Shown piece after piece: positions 1 to 6,500 of a stretch of DNA of 9,397 bases (position 1 is the stretch's first letter; each line of letters opens with the position of its first letter). The position numbers and the translations under genes are program-made. The stretch spans positions 1 through 9,397 of the forward strand of contig JACCRW010000393.1 of the NCBI GenBank assembly GCA_013813345.1, read 5' to 3'. Below the pieces are notes generated by a model. That model had not been told where the DNA came from, searched no databases, and saw only the letters and a program-made list of their open reading frames with translations. Source of the stretch: Actinomycetota bacterium. GTDB taxonomy: Bacteria; Actinomycetota; Thermoleophilia; Gaiellales; Gaiellaceae.

Positions 1-2750
1 CGGTCGGCGAGCCCGCGCAGGCCGCTCCCCGAGCCGGCGCTGGCGCCGCCGACGCCGTCGTCGGTGACCTCGACCACCGCGCGGCCGTTGTCGCGACTGA
101 CCCGCACCTGCGCCAGCGACGCCTGCGCGTACTTGGCGACGTTCGTGAGCGCCTCGGCAACGACGTAGTAGGCGGCCGCCTCGACGGCGCGTGGCAGTCG
201 CTCCGCCGGCACGGACACCTCGACCGGAACCGGCGAGCGCGTCGCAAGTGTCGTGATTGCCGCCTCGAGGCCCCGATCCGTGAGCACGGCGGGGTGGATC
301 CCGCGCGCGAGCTCACGCAGATCCTCGATCGCGAGCGCGAGCTCGTCGCGAGCATCCTCGAGAATCGTCTCGGCCGTGTCCGGATCCCCGGCGATCCGCG
401 TCTGCGCCAGCCTGAGCGAGAGCGAGAGCGCGACCAGGCGCTGCTGGGCGCCGTCGTGGAGGTTGCGCTCGAGCACCCTTCTTGCGTCGTCGGCCGCCTG
501 CACGATCCGCGAGCGCGACGCACGCACCTCCTCCTCCTGGAGCTTGCGCTCGGTGATGTCCGCGAAGAGGGCCATGTGGCTAATCACCTTCCCCGTTGCG
601 TCGCGGATGGGCGCGGCGGAGATCTCGACGTCGATCGAGGCTCCGTCCTTGCGGATCCGCCTGCTCTGGACCCCGGTGTAGACGTCGCCGCTGCGGACGC
701 GGCGGAAGAGCTCGGCCAGCTCGGCTGCGCGCTCGGGAGGCTGATGCTTCGCCGGTCCGCCGAGCACCTCCTCGGCCGTCCAGCCGAAGATCCGCTCGGC
801 TGCCGCGTTCCAGCGCGTAATCGTGTCGTCGAGCGCGTACTCGACGATCGCGACCGGCGAGGCTTCGATCGCCGCGCGCAGACGCTCCTCGCTCGAGCGA
901 AGCTCCGTCGCGCGGCGCTCGCGCTCCGTGACGTCGGCCCCGACGACGAGCACGAGCGAGCTTCCTTCGCTGTCCACGATCGGCGTGGCGGTCCAGGCGA
1001 TCGCTCGCTCGCCGTCCTCCCGCGTGCACCAGTGCGAGATCCGTTCCGCCGGCTCGACGCCGTTGAAAGCCGATGCGACCCCGAGCCGGGCGAAGTAGCC
1101 CTCGTCGGCGCGGAAGAGACTGAGGAAGCTCCGTCCGAGCATCTCCTCGTCCGTCCACCCGATCGTCCGTTCGAAGCCTTTGTTGACCGAGTTGCCGACA
1201 ATCGTTCCGTCCTCGTCCACGACGACGAGAAGGCCGGGAGTGGCGTCCGCGAGAGTTCGCAGGAAATCGCGCTCCCGCGCCAGCTCGAGCTCGCGGCGCT
1301 TGCGTTCGGTCACGTCGAGCCCGCCGCAGATCACGTTGCGGACGTCGCCATGCTCGTCGCGCAGGGGTGCGGTCGACCAGGCGATCACGAGCTCCTCGCC
1401 GCGGCGATTCACGAAGGCGTTCTCGTACTCGGAGGGGAGATGCTCCGGGTCGCGCAGGAAGCGCTCTCGCACTGCGGCCCGTTCGGCGGGGCCGATGAAG
1501 ACGTCCCAGAAGTACTGGTCGCGGATCTCCTCGACGTCGTCGAAGCCGCTCGCAAGCTCGCAAGCGGTGTTGAAGTTCGCGATCCGGCCCTCGAGATCGA
1601 CCGACATCAGCAGCGACGGCGCGGTATTGACGATCGTCTCGAGGAAGTCGTACTGCGCCCGCAGCTCCGCCTGGAGCTGCTCGTTCGCGAGCCAGAGGCC
1701 GGCTGCGGCGGCGACCGCGTCGACGAGCTCCGGCTCGTCGGCGAGCGAGGGGTCGTGGAGCAGCGCCGCGACGCGCTCGCCGTCGTGCTCGACGTAGCGG
1801 GCGGTGCGGGGACCGCCCTCGTCGACGAACACGTTGCCGTCATGCCAGACGAAGACCCCGCGCTGCGGCAGCCAGTAGACGATGTCGAGCGAGGGGTCGT
1901 GGAGCGCTCGTGCCAAGGCGTCGCGCAGGGAGGCGCCGCCCTCGGCGAGCTTCAGCAGCAGCTCACCGACGGCCGAGCGGGCGAGCCGCGCTCGGAGAAC
2001 GCCGGCGAGGAAGGCGAACGGAACGGCAGCGAAGGCGGCGTGGAAGACGTACTCCAGCGGCTTCGCAGCGCGCGCTGAGAAGATCTCCACGACAAGGAGG
2101 ACGATGACCGCGAGCATTGCGATCGCGCCGCTCACGATCACCGGCCCGAGCACGCGCCGAAGGGCGGGGGATGCGCGCGTGAACCGCCGCCCCATCGTGG
2201 CGAGGATCACGGCGATGAGAAGGAGTGCGGCGGCCGTAACCGTCAGCTCGACGACGGCGCGGACAGTCGAGTCGTCCGTGACCGCCAGCGTGCTCGTGCA
2301 GGTCGCACAGTTCGGGACCGGGCGTTCCTCGACAATGACGAGCGCGAGGCCGCCGAGGAGCGTCAGCGCGTACGTGCCGGCGACGAGGTAGACGTCCCGA
2401 TGGCTGCCGAGCCGCCCCCACGGAAAGGCGAGCAAGAGATGGACGAAGGCGCCGAAGACGACGCTGCTCAGCGTGAAACCAGCCGTCAAGACCCAGTCGT
2501 TGTTCGATTCCGCCAGGGCGCCGAGGAACCAGAGGTAGCCGACCGCGACGAGCAGGATCCCGGTGCGGTTCTCCTGACGCCGCCAGAGCGCGACGAGCCC
2601 GCTGCCGACGAAGCTGAGGCCGACGGTGAGCGCGAACACGAGTGTCGCCGCCGGATTGTCGTCGTGGTTGCTCGTGAGTACGAGCCAGGTCGCGCCCGCG
2701 GCGAGCGCGAGCGCACCGCCCGCGAGGGCCGCGAGGATCCGGGTGCTCAT
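1..2750 (-). CDS. Membrane-bound NarL-type sensor histidine kinase, 8 TM + three PAS (C-terminus cut by window edge)
   Basis: This membrane sensor kinase should autophosphorylate on His and pass the phosphate to a response regulator. I translated one unbroken minus frame of 916 residues from the ATG at 2750 to the left edge. Residues 5-252 hold eight hydrophobic segments (about 5-25, 35-56, 63-80, 87-109, 119-140, 163-186, 200-222, 232-252); Arg-rich loops at 57-62, 187-199 and 253-258 fit a cytoplasmic side. Residues about 260-355 are a GAF-like segment with the motif HDPSL twice. Three PAS domains follow (about 366-485, 490-608, 620-737), each ending in a D(V/I)TER motif. The dimerisation domain is HisKA_3 with NLHDGAQQR, phospho-His H765. 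The ATPase has EALTN (N870) and DDGVGG; the frame leaves the window in GSGLRGLAD, so probably a few tens of residues are missing. The start overlaps the receiver stop in ATGA, suggesting translational coupling. The extracytoplasmic loop 5-6 has a CATC motif (C148, C151). The signal sensed is unknown. Confidence 0.93.
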   Translation of the reverse strand, partial: MSTRILAALAGGALALAAGATWLVLTSNHDDNPAATLVFALTVGLSFVGSGLVALWRRQENRTGILLVAVGYLWFLGALAESNNDWVLTAGFTLSSVVFGAFVHLLLAFPWGRLGSHRDVYLVAGTYALTLLGGLALVIVEERPVPNCATCTSTLAVTDDSTVRAVVELTVTAAALLLIAVILATMGRRFTRASPALRRVLGPVIVSGAIAMLAVIVLLVVEIFSARAAKPLEYVFHAAFAAVPFAFLAGVLRARLARSAVGELLLKLAEGGASLRDALARALHDPSLDIVYWLPQRGVFVWHDGNVFVDEGGPRTARYVEHDGERVAALLHDPSLADEPELVDAVAAAAGLWLANEQLQAELRAQYDFLETIVNTAPSLLMSVDLEGRIANFNTACELASGFDDVEEIRDQYFWDVFIGPAERAAVRERFLRDPEHLPSEYENAFVNRRGEELVIAWSTAPLRDEHGDVRNVICGGLDVTERKRRELELARERDFLRTLADATPGLLVVVDEDGTIVGNSVNKGFERTIGWTDEEMLGRSFLSLFRADEGYFARLGVASAFNGVEPAERISHWCTREDGERAIAWTATPIVDSEGSSLVLVVGADVTERERRATELRSSEERLRAAIEASPVAIVEYALDDTITRWNAAAERIFGWTAEEVLGGPAKHQPPERAAELAELFRRVRSGDVYTGVQSRRIRKDGASIDVEISAAPIRDATGKVISHMALFADITERKLQEEEVRASRSRIVQAADDARRVLERNLHDGAQQRLVALSLSLRLAQTRIAGDPDTAETILEDARDELALAIEDLRELARGIHPAVLTDRGLEAAITTLATRSPVPVEVSVPAERLPRAVEAAAYYVVAEALTNVAKYAQASLAQVRVSRDNGRAVVEVTDDGVGGASAGSGSGLRGLAD

Positions 2751-3100
2751 CCGAGCAGGTTGCCGAGGGCCGCGCCGGAAAGCTCGTCCTTCGGGATGAA
2801 GCCGCGCGCGCCGCTCTCCTCGACGAGCGTCCCGTAGTCGCAGGCGTCGCGGCTCGAGACGAGAACGACGACGGGCCCGGAGCCGTTCTGCCGCAATCTC
2901 GAGCTGACGGCGAACCCGTCCATGTCGGGCAGCTGGACGTCGAGGAGCAGGACGTCGGGGGCGAGCTCGTGCGCCTTCGCCAGGGCGGACGCTCCGTCCG
3001 CCGCCTCCCCGATCACCTCGAAGCCGTCCGCCTCGAGGATTGCGCGCGCCGAGGCGCGGAAGCTCGGATGGTCGTCCGCGATCAAGACCGTGACGGGCAT
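2747..3100 (-). CDS. Stand-alone response regulator receiver domain (117 aa, no output domain)
   Basis: This is a single CheY-like receiver, expected to accept phosphate from a histidine kinase. The acidic pocket is D9-D10, the phospho-acceptor is D54 (LLLDVQLPDMDG), S82 takes the Thr/Ser switch place and K104 is the conserved lysine (FIPK). The opening LIADDHPSFR resembles NarL/LuxR-family regulators, but the protein ends just after the receiver and has no helix-turn-helix, so its output must be protein interaction or phosphotransfer. I chose the ATG at 3100 because a GAGGA Shine-Dalgarno lies 8 nt upstream and receiver homology begins there. The same frame stays open upstream to 3436, but that part runs through repeat DNA and is not gene-like. 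The stop shares ATGA with the downstream membrane kinase, its likely partner. Confidence 0.9.
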   Translation of the reverse strand: MPVTVLIADDHPSFRASARAILEADGFEVIGEAADGASALAKAHELAPDVLLLDVQLPDMDGFAVSSRLRQNGSGPVVVLVSSRDACDYGTLVEESGARGFIPKDELSGAALGNLLG

Positions 3101-3228
3101 GGACAAATCCTCGCAGAGGCCGGAGTCGAGCGCGAGTACGGCTACCCGCACGGTTTCCGCGTTTACGACGACCCGTGAAGGGTCGGCTCGCTCCTGGCTC
3201 GCCGGCTTTCTGCGGATCGAGTATGCGT
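3101..3228 (-). other. Leader of the receiver/kinase pair; no gene seen
   Basis: These 128 bases separate the left palindromic repeat from the receiver start. They hold the ribosome binding site and a small perfect inverted repeat, GACCC-5 nt-GGGTC at 3170-3184. The promoter of the two-gene unit is likely to lie here or within the repeats upstream, because the preceding kinase ends almost 400 bp away. I could not identify convincing -35/-10 boxes, so no promoter is called. Open frames crossing this stretch show no recognisable protein. Confidence 0.4.
3108..3112 (-). promoter_or_regulatory. Ribosome binding site of the stand-alone receiver gene
   Basis: The minus strand reads GAGGA, with its second-last G 8 nt from the ATG at 3100. 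This site decides the start of the receiver gene: it selects the 117-residue protein over a 229-residue read-through frame beginning inside a repeat at 3436. Confidence 0.6.
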
Positions 3229-3294
3229 GGGCTTTGACCCCGGCCACGTCCCTTGGGGACATGTCGGGGGTCAGAGCCCGGACGTGTTCGTTCG
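3229..3294. repeat. REP-like palindromic repeat, copy B
   Basis: A 51-bp imperfect palindrome occupies 3229-3279, with a conserved 15-bp flank to 3294. The outer arms are GGGCTTTGACCCC and, on the other side, GGGGTCAGAGCCC; these pair over 13 bp with one mismatch. Inner arms of about 11 bp (around ACGTCCC/GGGACATGT) extend the stem to about 24 bp with a 3-nt TTG loop. It matches the copy at 3403-3468 in 64 of 66 positions. As RNA this would be a very strong hairpin; it has no following U-run in the minus direction, so a classical intrinsic terminator is not shown. It could be an extragenic REP-type element or a target of a REP-associated transposase, but no transposase is in the window. Confidence 0.85.
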
Positions 3295-3320
3295 GGCCAC
3301 GTTCGAAGCTCTGAGCCCGG

Positions 3321-3397
3321 TCAGCGCGTTCTGGCGGAGCCTTATCGGGAGGGGATTCCAGCCGCTCGTGCTCGGCAGCGGGGAGCTCGACGACGAA
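3321..3397 (-). pseudogene. Fossil 3' end of a second histidine kinase gene
   Basis: The minus strand from 3397 encodes FVVELPAAE, identical in protein to the end of the ATPase domain of the upstream kinase (codons from 3573). The first 17 bases are identical; the next three base differences are all synonymous third positions (Pro, Ala, Glu). The following tail differs (HERLESPPDKAPPER here, SEKPKPAAQKRRAGTR in the intact gene). The stop equivalent to the TAA of the intact gene is a TGA at 3323-3321, now one base out of frame because this copy is 77 rather than 78 nt long. Nothing of the kinase body precedes it; the sequence jumps directly to palindrome copy A. I read it as the tail of a deleted paralogue; a partial tandem duplication of the 3' end is the alternative. 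Confidence 0.6.
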
Positions 3398-3402
3398 TGG
3401 CC

Positions 3403-3468
3403 GGGCTTTGACCCCGGTCACGTCCCTTGGGGACATGTCGGGGGTTAGAGCCCGGACGTGTTCGTTCG
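3403..3468. repeat. REP-like palindromic repeat, copy A
   Basis: A 51-bp imperfect palindrome sits at 3403-3453, with the conserved 15-bp flank GGACGTGTTCGTTCG to 3468. It differs from the left copy at two positions (3418 and 3445, both T here for C there). It begins 27 bp after the stop codon of the upstream kinase, a typical place for an extragenic palindrome that blocks 3' exonucleases or slows transcription. On the minus strand its loop region contains ATGTCCCCAAGG, which creates an artificial start codon at 3436. Confidence 0.85.
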
Positions 3469-3495
3469 AGACATGTTTTGGGGCTCAGAGGCCGG

Positions 3496-5913
3496 TTAGC
3501 GCGTGCCGGCGCGCCGCTTCTGCGCCGCCGGCTTCGGCTTCTCGGATTCGGCTGCAGGGAGCTCGACGACGAAGGTCGAGCCCTGGCCGGGTTGCGACTC
3601 GACCCAGATCGAGCCGTCCATCCGCCGGACGAGCTCGCGGCAGATGTAGAGGCCGAGCCCGGTGCCGCCGATTCCCCGGGTCATGTCCGGGTCGAGGCGG
3701 TAGAACTTCTCGAAGATCCGACGATGCTCGGAGGCGGGGATCCCGAGCCCGCGGTCGGCGACGGCGAACCTGATCTGCGAGTCGGCGCGCCCGACGCGAA
3801 CCGCGATCGTGCCGCCGTCGGGCGAGTACTTGATTGCGTTGTCGACGAGGTTGACGAGCACCTGCTGGAGCTGGCCGCGATCCGCAGCGACGGGCGGGAG
3901 CCGCTTCGGCGCCCGGAGCGCCAGCTCGATCGACTCGGGCGCATGCACGCGGGCGGTGTCCACGACGGCGGCCGCCAGCTCGAGCGCGTCGCAGCGCTCG
4001 ATCGAGACCGGCAGCCGGCCCGAGTCGAGATGGCTCGCCAGCAGCAGGTCGTTGACGATCGCGGCGAGGCGATCCGACTCGGTCGCGATCACCCCGAGCA
4101 GCTCGTCGCGGATCCCCTCATCGAGGTCGATGTCCGTTCGCCGGATCGTCTGGGCAGATCCGTAGATCGCAGCCAACGGCGTGCGCAGCTCATGCGAGAC
4201 GGTCGCGACGAACTCCGACTTCAGCTCTTCGAGCGCCCGCTCCTCGGTCAGGTCGCGGAAGGCATAGACGACGCCCTCGTCGAACCCGACGCCCGACCCC
4301 GACAACCAGAGTTCCCGGTCGCCGAGCTCGAGCGGGATCGTCTCCGCCCGCACGGGATCGGCCGGACCGGCCGCGATCGGGATGCGGGGCTCGAGCTCGG
4401 GCCAACCGGGGATCACCTCGACGATCGGCCGGCCGACGACGGCTTGCGCCGCGAGGCCGGTGATCGCCGTTGCGGCCGTATTCCAGAGCTGGATGACCCC
4501 CGCCCGGTCGACGAGGACGACGCCGTCGCCGATCGCCTCCAGCACCCGCGCAGCCCGGCCGCGCCGCTCCGACTCCGCATAGAGCCGAGCGTTGTCGATC
4601 GCGCTCGCCGCGTGGCGGGCGAGCTCCTCCGCCAGGGCGAGATCGTTCTCCGTGTACCTGCGTCCGGAGTCGGCGGACGCAACGAGCGTGATCGCGCCGA
4701 AGACCTCGCCGCGCGCGACGAGCGGCACCGAAATGTACGAGCGCAGCTCGAGCGAGCGCAGGATCTCGAGCTCACGTTCGTTACGGGCGAATGTCGAGAG
4801 TTGCTCGTCGGTCAGCTCCGAGACGAGAACCGGCTTCCCCTCGCGGATCGCGAGCGCGCCGGCCTCCGTGGCGTCCGCCGCGAGCGACGTCTCTTCGAGC
4901 TCCCGCACGAGCAGCGCCTTCCGCGGATCGACGTGGGCGAGCGCGAGCCGCTCCAGCCTGCCGTCGACGAGCACGTCGACGGTGCAGATGTCGGTCACGC
5001 GCGGCACGGCGAGCTGGGCGACGTCTGCGAGGGTGCGCTCGTAGTCGAGCGAGCTGCCGAGCACCCAACCCGCCTCGGCGAGGAAGCGCTGCCGATCCTC
5101 GGCGGTGCGACGGTCGTCGACGTCGGTGTTCGTGCCGAACCAGCGGACGATCGTGCCCGCTTCGTCGCGCATCGGGAGCGCACGGGCGAGATGCCAGCGC
5201 CAGGCTCCGTCGCTCGCGCGGGCGATCCGGAACTCGGCCTCGTAGGGCGCTCCCGTGGCGAGCGCAGCCGACCAGCGCGCGAACATTCCCCGGACGTCGT
5301 CGGGGTGGAGCACGTCGTCCCAGCCCGATTCGAGCAGCTCCTCGGAAGAGCGGCCGAAGTACTCGAGCACGCGCTCGTTGACGTAGTCGAGATTCCCGTC
5401 GGGCCGCGCCGTCCACACCTGCTGGGGGATCGAGTCGCCGAGGAAGCGGTAGCGCGCCTCGCTCTCCTGCTCGAGCGCCGCCAGCTCCTGCTCGCGCAGC
5501 AGCTCCGCCTGCTGGCCCAGCTCGACGTTCTTCTGCCAGAGCTCGACGAAGACGGCGACCTTCGTGCGCAGCATGTCCGGGTCGAACGGCTTCAGCAGGT
5601 AGTCGACGGCGCCGGACTCGTAGCCCCTGAAGACGTTCTCGGCGTCCTTGGAGAGGGCCGTCAGGAAGATGATCGGGACGTGCCGCGTCCGCTCGCGCTG
5701 CTTGATCAGGTCCGCCGTCTGGAAGCCGTCCAGGCCCGGCATCTGCACGTCGAGCAGGATCAGCGCGAACTCGTCCCCGAGCAGGTGTCGCAGCGCTTCC
5801 TCGCCCGAGCTCGCCCGGACGAGTTCCTGCCCGAGCGGCTCGAGGATCGCCTCGAGCGCGAGCAGGTTCTTGGGTGTGTCGTCGACGCACAGGATCCTGG
5901 CTCTCGTGCTCAT
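3496..5913 (-). CDS. Soluble histidine kinase, REC-PAS-GAF-PAS-HisKA-HATPase
   Basis: This 805-residue cytoplasmic kinase carries an N-terminal receiver. Residues 5-125 are the receiver: D11-D12, phospho-acceptor D55 (LLDVQMPGLDG), T85 and K108 (LLKPF). A coiled linker rich in Glu/Gln/Leu (about 124-152) leads to a PAS domain (about 152-268), a GAF domain (about 275-442) and a second PAS (about 448-558). The phosphorylation box is SHELRTPL with H574; the ATPase has the N box VDNAIKYSP (N692), DRGLGIP, FEKFYRL and GGTGLGLYIC, so it looks catalytically complete. No TM segment is seen. The C-terminal tail is short and basic. The ATG at 5913 overlaps the cheB stop (ATGA) and has GGAG 7 nt upstream. 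The receiver suggests that it is regulated by phosphate from another kinase, plausibly the hybrid kinase of the same operon. Its ligand or signal is unknown. Confidence 0.95.
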   Translation of the reverse strand: MSTRARILCVDDTPKNLLALEAILEPLGQELVRASSGEEALRHLLGDEFALILLDVQMPGLDGFQTADLIKQRERTRHVPIIFLTALSKDAENVFRGYESGAVDYLLKPFDPDMLRTKVAVFVELWQKNVELGQQAELLREQELAALEQESEARYRFLGDSIPQQVWTARPDGNLDYVNERVLEYFGRSSEELLESGWDDVLHPDDVRGMFARWSAALATGAPYEAEFRIARASDGAWRWHLARALPMRDEAGTIVRWFGTNTDVDDRRTAEDRQRFLAEAGWVLGSSLDYERTLADVAQLAVPRVTDICTVDVLVDGRLERLALAHVDPRKALLVRELEETSLAADATEAGALAIREGKPVLVSELTDEQLSTFARNERELEILRSLELRSYISVPLVARGEVFGAITLVASADSGRRYTENDLALAEELARHAASAIDNARLYAESERRGRAARVLEAIGDGVVLVDRAGVIQLWNTAATAITGLAAQAVVGRPIVEVIPGWPELEPRIPIAAGPADPVRAETIPLELGDRELWLSGSGVGFDEGVVYAFRDLTEERALEELKSEFVATVSHELRTPLAAIYGSAQTIRRTDIDLDEGIRDELLGVIATESDRLAAIVNDLLLASHLDSGRLPVSIERCDALELAAAVVDTARVHAPESIELALRAPKRLPPVAADRGQLQQVLVNLVDNAIKYSPDGGTIAVRVGRADSQIRFAVADRGLGIPASEHRRIFEKFYRLDPDMTRGIGGTGLGLYICRELVRRMDGSIWVESQPGQGSTFVVELPAAESEKPKPAAQKRRAGTR

Positions 5914-6488
5914 GCGCGCGCTCCGACGCAGAGCTCGTAGAGAAGCCCGGGGATCTCCCCGACCGGGAGGATCGCGTCGGCTCCTCCGGCGAGCGCGAGC
6001 GCGGCTTCCGGCATGAACCGGCGCTCCGCGCTGGCCGGATCCTGGACGACCGTCATCCCGCCCGCGGCCTTGATCGCGGCGAGCCCGCGGGCGCCGTCTT
6101 CGTTTGCGCCGGTGAGGACGATCCCGATCGCTCGCTCGGCGTACGCCGCTGCGACCGACTCGAAGAGGACGTCGATCGAAGGGCGGGCGAACTGGACGCG
6201 CTCGTCCGTCGAGAGCGAGAAGGCGCCGTTCTCCACCAGGAGGTGGTAATCGGCCGGAGCAACGTAGACGTGAGCGCGCTCGATCGGCTCCTTGTCGTCA
6301 GGCTCTCGGACCGGCCGCTCGACATGCTTCTGGAGCAGGGCCTCGAGCCCGCCGCGCAGCGAGTCCACCCCCCGGTGCTGTGCGAGCACGATCGGAGGAT
6401 CGACCTCCGGAGCGAGGCCGTCGAGGAGCGCGCTCATCGCGTGCAGACCGCCCCAGGACGCACCGATCGCGATCAGCTCGTAGCTCAC
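5910..6488 (-). CDS. cheB: CheB-type protein-glutamate methylesterase, catalytic domain only
   Basis: CheB enzymes remove methyl groups from glutamyl methyl esters on receptors and deamidate glutamines. This 192-residue protein is just the esterase domain. The catalytic triad can be placed at S11 (GASWGG), H38 (LAQHRG) and D131 (TGANEDGARG), all present. The usual N-terminal receiver of chemotaxis CheB is absent, so phosphorylation cannot relieve autoinhibition in cis. The start is GTG at 6488: the in-frame stop of cheR lies four codons upstream and no other start codon falls between, so a longer protein is impossible. No good Shine-Dalgarno precedes it; coupling to cheR translation is likely. 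The end overlaps the downstream kinase start by 4 bp. No chemoreceptor, cheA or cheW is in the window, so the substrate is probably a non-classical one. Confidence 0.92.
   Translation of the reverse strand: MSYELIAIGASWGGLHAMSALLDGLAPEVDPPIVLAQHRGVDSLRGGLEALLQKHVERPVREPDDKEPIERAHVYVAPADYHLLVENGAFSLSTDERVQFARPSIDVLFESVAAAYAERAIGIVLTGANEDGARGLAAIKAAGGMTVVQDPASAERRFMPEAALALAGGADAILPVGEIPGLLYELCVGARA
5921..5924 (-). promoter_or_regulatory. Ribosome binding site of the REC-PAS-GAF-PAS kinase gene
   Basis: GGAG lies on the minus strand 7 nt before the ATG at 5913, inside the last codons of cheB. It supports this start and suggests that the kinase is both translationally coupled to cheB and able to initiate independently. 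Confidence 0.55.
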
Positions 6489-6500
6489 GAGCTCGGCTCT

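Larger units (their letters stand above)
3229..3573. repeat. Direct duplication with a period of about 175 bp spanning the kinase 3' end and the palindrome
   Basis: Two adjacent units, 3229-3397 and 3403-3573, share the same order of parts. On the minus strand each reads: the coding end TTCGTCGTCGAGCTCCC, a diverged C-terminal tail, CGCT(A/G)ACCGG around the stop, a CTC(A/T)GAGC segment, then the 66-bp palindromic block. Offsets between equivalent parts are 174-176 bp, so only small indels separate them. Identity is high at the two ends and low in the middle. The right-hand unit includes the true 3' end of the intact kinase gene. Confidence 0.75.

Noticed and set aside
294..2078. 594-codon plus-strand open frame
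   Set aside because: It lies opposite the triple-PAS membrane kinase; composition is low-complexity and no motif is visible. The minus frame is open and rich in domain motifs across the same span.
3101..3228. Promoter boxes for the receiver/kinase unit
   Set aside because: A promoter is expected here, but I found no pair of -35/-10 hexamers with sensible spacing that stands out in this GC-rich sequence.
3403..3453. Palindrome as an intrinsic terminator of the kinase operon
   Set aside because: The stem is strong, but no U-run follows it on the minus strand (GGCCATTCG follows). A role in attenuation or mRNA protection is possible but a terminator is not supported.
3229..3468. CRISPR array
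   Set aside because: Only two repeat units, the repeats are long palindromes, and the spacer equivalent is homologous to a kinase gene end rather than unique foreign sequence.
3427..5940. 837-codon open frame on the plus strand, longer than the kinase gene it opposes
   Set aside because: It is an antisense shadow of GC-rich coding DNA. Its product is Arg/Asp/Leu-rich with no recognisable domain, while the minus strand encodes a complete REC-PAS-GAF-PAS-HisKA-HATPase protein.
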